Positions 30,401-39,002 of a DNA stretch of 64,000 nt are shown here, piece after piece. The number at the start of each line of letters is the position of its first letter. The first letter of the stretch is position 1. Source of the DNA: Actinobacillus sp. Its GTDB lineage: Bacteria; Pseudomonadota; Gammaproteobacteria; Enterobacterales; Pasteurellaceae. The DNA is taken from the NCBI GenBank assembly GCA_020026055.1, contig JAHHRA010000001.1:60999-124998 (forward strand). The letters run 5' to 3'. A program made the translations under genes and the position numbers. Under the pieces are notes generated by a model. The model searched no databases, was not told the DNA's origin, and saw only the letters and a list, made by a program, of their open reading frames with translations.

Positions 30401-30564
30401 TTAGTTAGTTTTTACGGCTACGGTGTCCGCTTTATTGTTAAAAATAATTGTATTTTTGGGTTCAAATTTAGTTACATCTAACGGGCTATGAGTTTGGATG
30501 TATTGTTTTAAAACATCTGCATCCACAAAACCTGTATCTACCATATTTTTTAGTTTTGGATAGC
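30401..30564 (-). pseudogene. ushA: Orphan 3' fragment of ushA created by the duplication
   Basis: These 164 bases are identical to 31808-31971, the last 54 codons of ushA (from the YPKLKNMVD region to the stop). There is no start or N-terminal part. It overlaps the last codons of gldA copy 2 in another frame. It is a by-product of the tandem duplication and is not expected to make protein. Confidence 0.92.
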
Positions 30565-31629
30565 ATAACCATCCGCAGCTAAAATAGCAGCTACAACTTT
30601 TTCTGGTGTTACTTCAAAAGGCATATTATGTATAGTTTCTTCTGGAGCACAGGCCAATTTAGCGACTTCTAAAAGCCTTTCTCTTTCTATAGAATGAACA
30701 CCTAAATCCTCAAGTGAAGTTGGAAGCCCTATGTTTTTACAGAAACAGAAAACTTCGTCAATCTCTTCTATTGGCGCATTTTCAAGGAAAAGTTGAACGA
30801 GAGTACCAAAAGCTACTTTCTCTCCGTGATAGAGATGGTGACATTCCTCAAGCACAGTTAAACCATTATGGATAGCGTGGGCGGCAGCTAGTCCTCCACT
30901 TTCAAATCCAATACCACTGAGATACGTATTGGCTTCAATAATATTTTCTACTGCTTTTGTACAAACATTTTTTTGAGCAGCAAACATCGCCTTTTCTCCA
31001 TCAGCTAACAATGTATCTAAACAAAGTTTAGCAAGTGTTAAAGCCGCTTTAGTTGGAAATCCACCTCCCATATTTAAAGCATTAGATCGCTCACAAGCTC
31101 TTGCTTCAAAATAAGTAGCTAATGCGTCTCCCATTCCACTGGCTAAAAGCCTAGCTGGTGCTTTAGCAATAATATTAGTATCCATTAAAACGATATTTGG
31201 GTTATTGGGAAGAAGAAGATATTCATCAAAGACACCTTCTTCTGTATAAAGTACTGATAGAGCACTACAGGGTGCGTCAGTAGATGCAATAGTAGGCACA
31301 ATGATAACAGGTAAATTTGAATAATAAGCCAAGGCTTTAGCAGTATCTAACGTTTTACCTCCGCCAACGCCAATGATAGTTTCTGCATTTTTATCTTTTA
31401 AAATCTCTTTTAGGCGATTGATCTCAACTTTAGAACATTCCCCATTAAAAAGTTCAAAAGATACTATTAAGTTCTCCTTCTTAAAGCTCTCTTTAATAAT
31501 ATCTTTAGTGATGCTCATCACAAAGTTATCTGCAATGATAAAAGCATTTTTCTTTGCATATTTTGCGATATTGCTTAAAGAGTTAGATCCCTGAATATAT
31601 TTGCTAGGTGATAAAATGATGTTTTCCAT
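30550..31629 (-). CDS. gldA: Glycerol-dehydrogenase-like Fe/Zn alcohol dehydrogenase, copy 2 (new 3' end)
   Basis: A 359-residue protein identical to copy 1 through Tyr355. It then reads AIQN and stops, because the duplication junction joins gldA to out-of-frame ushA sequence. All catalytic elements (NAD motif 87-99, Asp168, His251/254, His268) are retained, so the enzyme should still fold; only the last three or four residues differ. It shares the same fossil-IS leader and GGAGG ribosome site as copy 1. Both copies lie on the ushA strand without a clear terminator between them, so co-transcription is possible. Very recent duplication is implied. Confidence 0.92.
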   Translation of the reverse strand: MENIILSPSKYIQGSNSLSNIAKYAKKNAFIIADNFVMSITKDIIKESFKKENLIVSFELFNGECSKVEINRLKEILKDKNAETIIGVGGGKTLDTAKALAYYSNLPVIIVPTIASTDAPCSALSVLYTEEGVFDEYLLLPNNPNIVLMDTNIIAKAPARLLASGMGDALATYFEARACERSNALNMGGGFPTKAALTLAKLCLDTLLADGEKAMFAAQKNVCTKAVENIIEANTYLSGIGFESGGLAAAHAIHNGLTVLEECHHLYHGEKVAFGTLVQLFLENAPIEEIDEVFCFCKNIGLPTSLEDLGVHSIERERLLEVAKLACAPEETIHNMPFEVTPEKVVAAILAADGYAIQN

Positions 31630-31971
31630 TTAATACCTCCACACATGTTATTGACTTTCTTCCCCCCATTAAAAACGGGGGGATTTTTACTAGCTTCTAA
31701 CTTGCGTTAGTAAGCTCTTGTTGTTGATGGCAATGCCATTCACTTCACAAGCCTATGGGCAAGTCCTACCCTGATTTGCTCTTAGCTTATAAGAGCAATA
31801 CTTCCTTTTAGTTAGTTTTTACGGCTACGGTGTCCGCTTTATTGTTAAAAATAATTGTATTTTTGGGTTCAAATTTAGTTACATCTAACGGGCTATGAGT
31901 TTGGATGTATTGTTTTAAAACATCTGCATCCACAAAACCTGTATCTACCATATTTTTTAGTTTTGGATAGC
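30565..31971. repeat. Perfect 1407-bp tandem duplication, unit B
   Basis: Second unit of the direct repeat described at 29158-30564. It holds gldA copy 2 up to Tyr355, the fossil IS right end and the true 3' end of ushA. The boundary sequences GATGGCTATCC (ushA) and GATGGTTATAG (gldA) share 8 of 9 bases around GATGG-TAT, a hint of illegitimate recombination at short similarity. Confidence 0.95.
31651..31800 (-). mobile_element. Fossil IS200/IS605-family right end with tnpB 3' scrap, copy B
   Basis: Same as 30244-30393. It lies between the ushA stop (31808) and gldA copy 2, with the hairpin at about 31661-31687 and the presumed element end (TCAA) about 20 bases before the gldA start codon. 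A second hairpin, TTGCTCTTA / TAAGAGCAA, lies at its ushA-proximal end (about 31777-31799) and may be the ushA terminator or part of the omega-RNA scaffold. Confidence 0.7.
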
Positions 31972-33505
31972 CATCGCCACCAATTGCATTAAAGTTTGGT
32001 ACAGTGAAAGTATAAATCGCGTTAAGATCAAGCGGTTTGCCATTGATTTTAACGTTCCGAACGCCATTTTTAGTGACGATCATTGAGATGTTAGATGAAA
32101 ACTGAGGATAAGCACCAGAATCAACTGACATATTAGCGACGACATTCAAGTAATCAAGCAATTCACGTCCAGTCATCCTTGCTTTAGCTATAGTGTTGCC
32201 GAAAGGTTGTACTTTAAGGATGTCTTTATAAGTAACATCACCTGAATCAATTGAATCTCTCACACCGCCAGAGTTCATAATGCCAAAGTCAGCATTTACT
32301 TTTTTAGATTGTGCAGTCGCAATCAAATTACCAAGGTTAGTTTGTTTAAAGCGAACGACATTGCGATCTCCTATTAATGTACCGTTTACTGTCCCAATTT
32401 TAATTTGGAGTGCTTTTTCGCCTTTATCTTGGTAAGGTTTTAAAAGCTTAAGCATTTGAGGATCTTCTGGAATAGTTTTACCAACAACTTCGTAAATTTT
32501 TTTGCCATCAACTATTTTCTTTTCTGTCATATTGACTGGAATGAGTTGATAATTTTCTAGAATTAACTTGCCATTTTTATATTTAAAATCTGCACGTCCA
32601 ACATATTTTCCCCATTCATAAGCTTGGACAATCCATGTACCATTTTGCTGATCAGGTCGACAAGCTGCACCTGGTTTAAAGCTAGTATCATAGCTTTTGA
32701 GATTTTCATTCATACAAACTGGATTTTGTGAATGTCCGCCGATAATCATATTTAATTCACCAGCAGGTAATGAACGTGCCATCGTTACATCACCTGGTGC
32801 ATTCACACCATGATCAGCATTTTGATAATGCCCCATATGAGTAATCGCAAAAATGAGATCTGGGTGCTCTTTTTGTTTAATTTCAGGTATCAATGTTTTC
32901 ATTTCTTGGACAGGATTTCTAAATTCTAAATCCTCAACATAAGCAGGGTTACCGATCTTAGCAGTATCTTCTGTAGTAAGTCCAATAACAGCAATTTTTA
33001 AACCTCCTTGATTGAAAATTTTATAAGGTTTAAATAAGCGTTTACCTGTTTTTTTATCATAAATATTTGCCGCTAAGAAAGGGAATTTCGCCCATTTTGC
33101 TTGTTGCATTAATATCGCTCGAGGATTATCAAATTCGTGGTTACCAACTGCCATTGCATCATAACCTAGTGCATTCATTCCCATAAAATCAGGTTTAGCA
33201 TTTTGCATGTCAGACTCAGGTACCCCTGTATTGATATCACCACCTGAAAATAACAGTACATGGTTTCGTTTAGTTTGAACTTCTTTACGAATGCTATCTA
33301 TCAAAGTTTTACGTGCTGACATACCATATTCACCTTTTTGGTTTTTCCAAAAATGTCCATGGTGATCGTTCGTGTGAAGAATAGTAAAATTAACTTCTTG
33401 ATTTGAATTTTGAGTTTGGGGTTGAGCTGTACAAGCGATGTTACTAAATGTACTGACACCCAGTACTAATAAAGTAAGAGCTGAAAATTGCAATTTAGAT
33501 TTCAT
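31808..33505 (-). CDS. ushA: UshA-like 5'-nucleotidase/UDP-sugar hydrolase
   Basis: A 565-residue secreted metallophosphoesterase. Residues 1-25 form a signal peptide (a Cys near 25 makes a lipoprotein conceivable, although NIAC is a poor lipobox). The N-terminal calcineurin-like domain has ILHTNDHHGHFW, GGDINTG, GNHEFDNP, THMGHY and IGGHSQ metal-binding motifs. The C-terminal substrate domain has FGIMNSGGVRDSI and NFNAIGGDGYPKL, close to E. coli UshA. It degrades extracellular nucleotides and UDP-sugars, and in Pasteurellaceae related enzymes process NAD precursors. The 3' 164 bases are duplicated downstream. Confidence 0.92.
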   Translation of the reverse strand: MKSKLQFSALTLLVLGVSTFSNIACTAQPQTQNSNQEVNFTILHTNDHHGHFWKNQKGEYGMSARKTLIDSIRKEVQTKRNHVLLFSGGDINTGVPESDMQNAKPDFMGMNALGYDAMAVGNHEFDNPRAILMQQAKWAKFPFLAANIYDKKTGKRLFKPYKIFNQGGLKIAVIGLTTEDTAKIGNPAYVEDLEFRNPVQEMKTLIPEIKQKEHPDLIFAITHMGHYQNADHGVNAPGDVTMARSLPAGELNMIIGGHSQNPVCMNENLKSYDTSFKPGAACRPDQQNGTWIVQAYEWGKYVGRADFKYKNGKLILENYQLIPVNMTEKKIVDGKKIYEVVGKTIPEDPQMLKLLKPYQDKGEKALQIKIGTVNGTLIGDRNVVRFKQTNLGNLIATAQSKKVNADFGIMNSGGVRDSIDSGDVTYKDILKVQPFGNTIAKARMTGRELLDYLNVVANMSVDSGAYPQFSSNISMIVTKNGVRNVKINGKPLDLNAIYTFTVPNFNAIGGDGYPKLKNMVDTGFVDADVLKQYIQTHSPLDVTKFEPKNTIIFNNKADTVAVKTN

Positions 33506-33535
33506 AAAATTGTCCTCATTGTTAAAAAGTTAAGT

Positions 33536-33560
33536 AAAAAAAAGCCAGTATTAACATACT
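33536..33560 (-). terminator. Terminator after efp
   Basis: On the minus strand CAGTAT, loop, ATACTG, GC and a run of eight T. A short stem just past the efp stop. Confidence 0.7.
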
Positions 33561-33573
33561 GACTTCTTAAAAA

Positions 33574-34140
33574 TTATTTTACACGGGAAACATATTCACC
33601 AGAACGAGTATCTACTTTAACCACTTCACCGATTTGAACAAAGAGTGGTACTCGAACTACAGCTCCTGTACTTAATGTTGCAGGTTTTCCTCCTGTTCCT
33701 GCAGTATCGCCTTTTAATCCTGGGTCGGTTTCAACGACTTCTAACTCAACGAAATTTGGTGGAGAGACAGTAATTGGACTACCATTCCAAAGTGTGACAA
33801 TACATTCGGCTTGATCCAATAACCATTTTTGTGCATCACCAACGGCTTTTGCATCTGCTGCGATCTGTTCAAATGTTTCTGGATGCATAAAATACCAAAA
33901 CGCTTCGTCTTTATATGAATAAATATAATCGCTATCCATTACATCTGCAGCTTCAACAGTAGAGCCTGACTTAAAGTTAATATCAAGCACTTTACCAGAA
34001 ATTAATTTACGAATGCGAGTACGAGTGAATGCTTGACCTTTACCTGGTTTTACAAATTCATTTTCAATGATCACGCAAGGTTCACCATCTTGCATAAATT
34101 TTAGACCTGGTTTGAAATCTGTTGTGCTATATGTCGCCAT
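33574..34140 (-). CDS. efp: Elongation factor P
   Basis: A 188-residue translation factor that relieves ribosome stalling at polyproline. The KOW-like N-terminal domain carries [11 protein letters not shown], with Lys34 being the residue modified by EpmA/EpmB beta-lysylation in gammaproteobacteria. The OB domains end in [11 protein letters not shown], the family C-terminus. Full length, monocistronic, flanked by terminators. The modification enzymes are not in this window. Confidence 0.97.
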   Translation of the reverse strand: MATYSTTDFKPGLKFMQDGEPCVIIENEFVKPGKGQAFTRTRIRKLISGKVLDINFKSGSTVEAADVMDSDYIYSYKDEAFWYFMHPETFEQIAADAKAVGDAQKWLLDQAECIVTLWNGSPITVSPPNFVELEVVETDPGLKGDTAGTGGKPATLSTGAVVRVPLFVQIGEVVKVDTRSGEYVSRVK

Positions 34141-34226
34141 AAATTCCTCAAATAATAGTGTTGTTTTTTTAAAGTCTGTATTTTACCCTCTTTTACCTTT
34201 TAATCGCAAAACAATTTAAACGTAAA

Positions 34227-34260
34227 CACGCCTCTTTTTTCGAAAAAATTTTCGTTGTTT
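34227..34260. repeat. Dispersed AT-rich palindromic repeat, copy 6 (degenerate)
   Basis: CACGCCtcTTTTTTCGAAAA followed by AATTTTCGTTG. The left arm and core match; the right arm is worn. Located between the ftsH terminator and the efp promoter. Confidence 0.5.
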
Positions 34261-34264
34261 AATG

Positions 34265-34292
34265 AAAAACCCAACACATATAATGTATTGGG
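34265..34292 (-). terminator. Terminator after ftsH
   Basis: On the minus strand CCCAATACA, AT-rich loop, TGTGTTGGG and TTTTT. It starts about 20 bases after the ftsH stop. Confidence 0.8.
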
Positions 34293-34314
34293 CTCTTCAT
34301 TAAGGCAAAAACAA

Positions 34315-36291
34315 TTAAGATTCAGAGGAATTTATATCTGTCGTTTTTTCTGCCACATTTGCTGGCTTAACATCTGACGCAGATTCATTTTCTTCTGTTT
34401 CATCTAAAGTCGTTTTCCCTTGCGAACTTTTATTTGACGAATTTGAAGTAGGTTGCTCTTTTTCATCCCAACTTGATGGTGGCGTTACTGGTCGACGCTC
34501 CATAAGTTGTTTAATTTGTTCTATTTCTATAGTTTCATATTTCATTAACGCATCTTTCATAGCGTGAAGAATATCTATATTTTCTGTCAAAAGCTGCTCA
34601 GCACGATTATAGTTACGTTCTACAATCTTACGTACTTCCTCATCAATTGTATGGGCAGTAGTATCAGACATATGTTTTGCTTTTGCCATTGAACGACCAA
34701 GGAAAACTTCACCATCATCTTCTGTGTAAAGAATTGGACCCAGTTCATTCGAAAAGCCCCATTGAGTAACCATATTACGAGCAATATTAGTAGCAACTTT
34801 AATATCGTTAGAAGCCCCAGTGGAAACATTATCATCACCATAGATAATGGCTTCAGCAATCCGCCCTGCATAGAGAGTGGAAAGTTTACTTTCAAGTTGT
34901 TTATAACTCATACTGATCTGATCACCTTCGGGCAAAAAGAATGTAACGCCTAATGCTCGTCCACGTGGCACAATCGTAACTTTATGCACAGGATCGTGTT
35001 CAGGCACTAAGCAACCAACAATAGCATGTCCTGCTTCATGATAAGCTGTAGATTCTTTTTGCTTTTCAGTCATGATCATGCTACGACGTTCAGGACCCAT
35101 ATTGATTTTGTCTTTGGCAAGTTCAAATTCAAGCATTGTTACAAGATTTTTATTCGCACGAGCGGCAAACAAAGCAGCTTCATTAACAAGATTCGCTAAA
35201 TCTGCACCTGAGTAACCTGGCGTTCCACGAGCTAAAACCATTGGTTCAACATCTGGAGAAAGAGGTACTTTACGCATATGTACTTTTAAAATTTGTTCTC
35301 GTCCACGCACATCAGGCAACCCGACTGTAACTTGACGGTCAAAACGACCAGGACGAGTTAATGCTGGATCAAGCACATCTGGACGGTTAGTCGCAGCAAT
35401 CACTATAATGCCTTCTTTCCCGTCAAAACCATCCATTTCAACAAGCATTTGATTTAATGTTTGTTCACGTTCGTCGTGTCCTCCCCCTAAGCCTGCACCA
35501 CGTTGACGACCAACAGCGTCAATTTCATCAATAAAGATAATACAAGGTGAGTTCTTCTTGGCTTGCTCAAACATATCTCGCACTCGAGAAGCACCTACTC
35601 CCACAAACATTTCTACAAAGTCAGAACCTGATATAGTAAAAAACGGAACCTGTGCTTCACCTGCTATTGCTTTAGCTAATAAAGTTTTACCTGTTCCTGG
35701 AGGTCCTACCATTAAAACACCTTTTGGAATATGCCCCCCAAGTTTTTGGAATTTTTGTGGATCACGCAAGAAATCAACAATTTCTGCCACTTCTTCTTTA
35801 GCCTCTTCACAACCTGCTACATCGGATAAACGTGTTTTAACTTGTTCTTTAGTTAACATTCGAGCTTTACTTTTACCAAAGCTCATTGCCTTTCCGCCAC
35901 CTTGCATTTGACGAGCAAAGAAAATCCAAACACCAATCAATAAAATCATTGGGAACCAAGAAATGAAAATCGATGCTAACAAACTACGTTCTTGTGGTAA
36001 CGCACCTTGGATTTGTACTTTTTCTTTAAGCAAATCGTTTAGCAATTGATTATCACGTAATGGACTTGGTAATACCGTTGTATATTTAGTGCCATCTTTA
36101 CGCGTGACGTAAATTTCGCCCCGCTCTGTAAATTTTGTTGCAGATACGTCACTTTTTGCTACATCACTAATAAAATTCGTATAAGTTACACGATTATCTG
36201 ATGAAGAGTCGTCACTGAAATTTTGATATGCCGTCATCATGACGATAGCAACGACTACCCACAAAACTATATTTTTTATCATGTCGTTCAA
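34315..36291 (-). CDS. ftsH: FtsH, membrane-bound ATP-dependent zinc metalloprotease
   Basis: A 658-residue AAA+ protease. Two membrane helices (about 5-21 and 104-122) flank a small periplasmic domain. The AAA module has GPPGTGKT (Walker A), IIFIDEID (Walker B) and the SRH with [14 protein letters not shown]. The protease domain has the zinc motif HEAGH in [13 protein letters not shown]. The tail is hydrophilic and Ser/Thr/Glu-rich. It degrades misfolded membrane proteins and regulators such as LpxC, and is restrained by HflKC (encoded at 1-1485). It follows rlmE by about 95 bases, as in E. coli rlmE-ftsH. Confidence 0.97.
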   Translation of the reverse strand: MNDMIKNIVLWVVVAIVMMTAYQNFSDDSSSDNRVTYTNFISDVAKSDVSATKFTERGEIYVTRKDGTKYTTVLPSPLRDNQLLNDLLKEKVQIQGALPQERSLLASIFISWFPMILLIGVWIFFARQMQGGGKAMSFGKSKARMLTKEQVKTRLSDVAGCEEAKEEVAEIVDFLRDPQKFQKLGGHIPKGVLMVGPPGTGKTLLAKAIAGEAQVPFFTISGSDFVEMFVGVGASRVRDMFEQAKKNSPCIIFIDEIDAVGRQRGAGLGGGHDEREQTLNQMLVEMDGFDGKEGIIVIAATNRPDVLDPALTRPGRFDRQVTVGLPDVRGREQILKVHMRKVPLSPDVEPMVLARGTPGYSGADLANLVNEAALFAARANKNLVTMLEFELAKDKINMGPERRSMIMTEKQKESTAYHEAGHAIVGCLVPEHDPVHKVTIVPRGRALGVTFFLPEGDQISMSYKQLESKLSTLYAGRIAEAIIYGDDNVSTGASNDIKVATNIARNMVTQWGFSNELGPILYTEDDGEVFLGRSMAKAKHMSDTTAHTIDEEVRKIVERNYNRAEQLLTENIDILHAMKDALMKYETIEIEQIKQLMERRPVTPPSSWDEKEQPTSNSSNKSSQGKTTLDETEENESASDVKPANVAEKTTDINSSES

Positions 36292-36385
36292 GGTTTATAC
36301 CCCTTTGTAAGTTAAGATTTGTTAGTTAAAGACTACTACATTCAACAGAAAAGTTAAAGCAATCATCGCAATAGGTCTTTTCAAA

Positions 36386-37021
36386 TTACTCGCGATTTTT
36401 AAAACCAGAAGCAACAATATAAACTTCTCGAGAGCGTCCGCGTGATGCTTCTGGTTTACGGACTTTTACTTTAGTAAACAATGTACGAATTTCTCGCAAA
36501 TATTCATCAAAGCCTTCACCTTGAAAAACTTTAACGACAAAGGCACCGCCTTTTGTTAATACATCTTTTACCATATCCAACGCCAACTCGACTAAATACA
36601 TAGCTCGAGGAATATCTACTGCTGGCGTGCCACTAAAATTAGGTGCCATATCTGACATTAACACATCAACTTTAGCCTCACCTACACGTTCTAATAATGC
36701 TTTAAGAACATTTTCATCACGAAAATCTCCTTGTAAGAAATCAACACCAACAATTGGATCCATTTCTAAAATATCGCAAGCTACAATTCGACCTTTTCCA
36801 CCAATTTGTGTCGCAACATATTGTGACCAACCTCCAGGTGCTGCACCTAAATCGACTACAGTCATTCCTTGTTTAAAAAGATGATCAGTTTGTTGTATTT
36901 CATCCAATTTAAAGTACGCACGTGAGCGTAACTTTTGTTTATGAGCTTTTTGGACAAAAGGATCATTAAAATGTTCATTTAACCAACGCGATGAACTTGC
37001 TGAACGTTTTTTCTTTCCCAT
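36386..37021 (-). CDS. rlmE: RlmE (FtsJ/RrmJ), 23S rRNA 2'-O-methyltransferase
   Basis: A 211-residue methyltransferase that modifies U2552 of 23S rRNA late in 50S assembly. [18 protein letters not shown] is the SAM-binding motif [14 protein letters not shown] supplies the catalytic Asp; the K-D-K-E tetrad context is complete with [30 protein letters not shown] sequence ([12 protein letters not shown]) is at residues 33-44. It is upstream of ftsH and divergent from yhbY, the arrangement found across gammaproteobacteria. Confidence 0.96.
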   Translation of the reverse strand: MGKKKRSASSSRWLNEHFNDPFVQKAHKQKLRSRAYFKLDEIQQTDHLFKQGMTVVDLGAAPGGWSQYVATQIGGKGRIVACDILEMDPIVGVDFLQGDFRDENVLKALLERVGEAKVDVLMSDMAPNFSGTPAVDIPRAMYLVELALDMVKDVLTKGGAFVVKVFQGEGFDEYLREIRTLFTKVKVRKPEASRGRSREVYIVASGFKNRE

Positions 37022-37134
37022 AATTTCTCAATTTTTATAGCGATTTACCCAATATGAGGGTAGAATCCTATTCTTCAATGAGTCATATCGAATTTTATTT
37101 ATGACTTTTTCTTTTTTTTATTAGGATAGATATA

Positions 37135-37428
37135 ATGACACTATCAACTAAACAAAAACAATATTTAAAACGTCTCGCCCATCACTTAAATCCAGTTGTG
37201 ATGTTAGGTGGTAATGGTTTGACAGAAGGCGTATTGGCTGAAATTGACAATGCTTTAAATCATCATGAATTGATCAAAATAAAAATTGCTGGTGCGGATC
37301 GCGAAACTAAGCAACTGATTATTAATGCCATCATCCGTGAAACACAAGCACAAGAAATTCAAAAAATCGGTCATATCCTTGTACTTTACAAAGAAAGTGA
37401 AGATAAAAAAATTCATCTTCCTCATTGA
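37135..37428 (+). CDS. yhbY: YhbY, CRM-domain ribosome assembly protein
   Basis: A 97-residue single CRM-domain RNA-binding protein associated with pre-50S subunits. It begins TLSTKQKQYLKRLAHHLNPV and contains VMLGGNGLTEGVLAEIDNAL with the GxxG loop, then HHELIKIKI and GHILVLYKES. It is divergent from rlmE and convergent with greA, with a shared bidirectional terminator between yhbY and greA. Confidence 0.95.
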   Translation: MTLSTKQKQYLKRLAHHLNPVVMLGGNGLTEGVLAEIDNALNHHELIKIKIAGADRETKQLIINAIIRETQAQEIQKIGHILVLYKESEDKKIHLPH

Positions 37429-37440
37429 GGTCACTCATTA

Positions 37441-37479
37441 AAATAACAAAAGGACATTTTTGTCCTTTTGTTATTTTTA
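37441..37479. terminator. Bidirectional terminator between yhbY and greA
   Basis: AATAACAAAAGGACA and TGTCCTTTTGTTATT form a 15-bp perfect stem with a four-T loop and A/T runs on both sides, serving the convergent genes. Confidence 0.9.
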
Positions 37480-37956
37480 TTATTTATATTCTACTTCAAG
37501 AATATCTAATTCAATTCCACCACCTGGTGTTTGGATATTTACAGTATCATCAACTTCCTTTCCAATTAAGCCACGTGCAATCGGTGAGTTCACTGAAATC
37601 AATCCCGCTTTTATATCTGCTTCATCATCACCAACAATTTGATAAGTCACTTCTTCTTCAGTTTCAGTATTCACCAATACAACTGTTGCACCGAAAATGA
37701 CACGCCCATTATTTGGTAATTTTTTTACGTCTATTACTTGACAATTTGCAAGTTTAGCCTCAATTTCCTGAATACGACCCTCGCAAAAACCTTGTTGCTC
37801 ACGTGCAGCATGATATTCTGCATTTTCTTTTAAATCACCGTGTTCTCGTGCCTCTGCGATCGCTTGAATAATTTCAGGGCGACGGATATTTTTTAAAAAA
37901 TCAAGTTCTTGTTTTAACAATTCGGCACCACGCACGGTCATCGGAATTTGTTGCAT
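37480..37956 (-). CDS. greA: GreA, transcription elongation factor
   Basis: A 158-residue protein that rescues backtracked RNA polymerase. The N-terminal coiled coil ([20 protein letters not shown]) includes the acidic tip segment [20 protein letters not shown]. The C-terminal FKBP-like domain ends in [11 protein letters not shown] chose the ATG at 37956, preceded by AAGGAA and matching the normal MQxIPMT start, rather than an in-frame site eight codons upstream. Confidence 0.96.
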   Translation of the reverse strand: MQQIPMTVRGAELLKQELDFLKNIRRPEIIQAIAEAREHGDLKENAEYHAAREQQGFCEGRIQEIEAKLANCQVIDVKKLPNNGRVIFGATVVLVNTETEEEVTYQIVGDDEADIKAGLISVNSPIARGLIGKEVDDTVNIQTPGGGIELDILEVEYK

Positions 37957-37982
37957 AATGGCGTTCCTTATAAATGTCACAT

Positions 37983-38020
37983 AAAAAATCTAGCGGCAAT
38001 ATCTAAAAATATTGCCGCTC
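37983..38020 (-). terminator. Terminator after menH
   Basis: On the minus strand AGCGGCAATAT, loop TTTTAG, ATATTGCCGCT, then AGATTTTTT. An 11-bp stem between menH and greA. Confidence 0.88.
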
Positions 38021-38093
38021 TTTCTTGTTATCTTGCCAATGAAAGATTAATCTTTCAAAATATTGCTAAATATTATCCTTTCCTCTGCAAATA

Positions 38094-38885
38094 TCAACAA
38101 GAATTATCTATTAAAGTACATTGAATGAAATTCAATAAATATTCCCCAAAAACTTGTGGATTTTCTTGATGAGCATTATGCCCTGCTTTAGGAATGATAA
38201 TAGTTTTAAAATCCATTTCTTTAGCTAATTTTTTAAATTTTTTATCTTCATCACCACAAAAATATCCTATTACACAGTGTCGTTGCAATTTTTCTAAGTA
38301 AAATTGCCATTTTGCTGATAAAAAATATTCTTGTTTAGCAAGCGAAGTGGCTCTTAACATTTTAGCAATATTTTTGCCTTGGTTATGTAAACGTTTTGCA
38401 ATTAATGTTTGGCGTTGTTTTACCGTTAAATGAGCAAAAACTAATTGCTGATACCAGTCTGCTAGTACTTTTTTCATATTTTCATTTTCAAAACGATTTG
38501 CCCAAGCTGTATCACTCTGCCAACGCTGTTGTCTGCTCTCTAAGTCGGGTAGCCCCAAATTTACACTTTCTAAAATTACACCTTGTAAATTTTGATTATC
38601 GTTATGTAGCACAAAATCTAAAGCTAACCGCCCACCCAATGAATAACCAACTAACCAATATGGATTATTCCCAACATGTTTATCTAATTCAATCTGTAAA
38701 AAATGACGAGCTTCTTCAAAACTGTTAATTTCTTGATTCTGCGACTTACCGTGGAAAGGTAAATCAATAGCAATACATTTTATCTGCAATGTACGTCGTT
38801 GAATATATTGTATGACCCCCTGCCAATCTTCTTTTGAACCCAATAATCCATGTAAAAAAAATAATGTTAATGATTTTTCTTGCAT
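38094..38885 (-). CDS. menH: MenH-like alpha/beta hydrolase (SHCHC synthase)
   Basis: A 263-residue alpha/beta hydrolase. LFFLHGLLGSKEDW gives the oxyanion region, LVGYSLGGRLALDF the nucleophile Ser, and PKAGHNAHQENP the catalytic His. This combination and length fit MenH, which eliminates pyruvate from SEPHCHC in menaquinone synthesis. The other men genes are not in the window, so a general hydrolase is possible. Menaquinone would be needed by DmsC. The ATG at 38885 with AGGA upstream is preferred to a TTG seven codons earlier. Confidence 0.82.
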   Translation of the reverse strand: MQEKSLTLFFLHGLLGSKEDWQGVIQYIQRRTLQIKCIAIDLPFHGKSQNQEINSFEEARHFLQIELDKHVGNNPYWLVGYSLGGRLALDFVLHNDNQNLQGVILESVNLGLPDLESRQQRWQSDTAWANRFENENMKKVLADWYQQLVFAHLTVKQRQTLIAKRLHNQGKNIAKMLRATSLAKQEYFLSAKWQFYLEKLQRHCVIGYFCGDEDKKFKKLAKEMDFKTIIIPKAGHNAHQENPQVFGEYLLNFIQCTLIDNSC

Positions 38886-38933
38886 CTTATATCCTAATCG
38901 TTTCAAAAATATAATATTTATTTTATATATAAA

Positions 38934-38951
38934 TGTACTATTACATTTACA
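38934..38951. promoter_or_regulatory. TyrR-box-like operator upstream of tyrP pair
   Basis: TGTACT, six bases, TTTACA matches the TyrR consensus TGTAAA-N6-TTTACA at 10 of 12 positions. It lies 52 bases before the first tyrP start. TyrR exists in Haemophilus; binding here is inferred. Confidence 0.5.
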
Positions 38952-39002
38952 AATCTCTTGCGTTTTTGTTAAAGTGCTAGCTTCAAACTTAAGGAGTATA
39001 CA

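Larger units (their letters stand above)
29158..30564. repeat. Perfect 1407-bp tandem duplication, unit A
   Basis: This unit abuts unit B (30565-31971) with no spacer. Reading the two units side by side I found no differences. It contains gldA from Tyr355 up through its start, the fossil IS right end, and the last 164 bases of ushA. The left boundary falls in the Tyr355 codon of gldA, the right boundary inside ushA. Confidence 0.95.

Noticed and set aside
31651..31800. Reading the tnpB scrap as an active guide RNA or TldR-type repressor of gldA
   Set aside because: The protein-coding part is missing and the guide position is simply the natural flank of the insertion; kept only as a speculation in findings.
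35558..35911. 117-codon open frame antisense to ftsH
   Set aside because: Mirror of the conserved AAA domain; Ser/Pro-rich composition typical of antisense reading.
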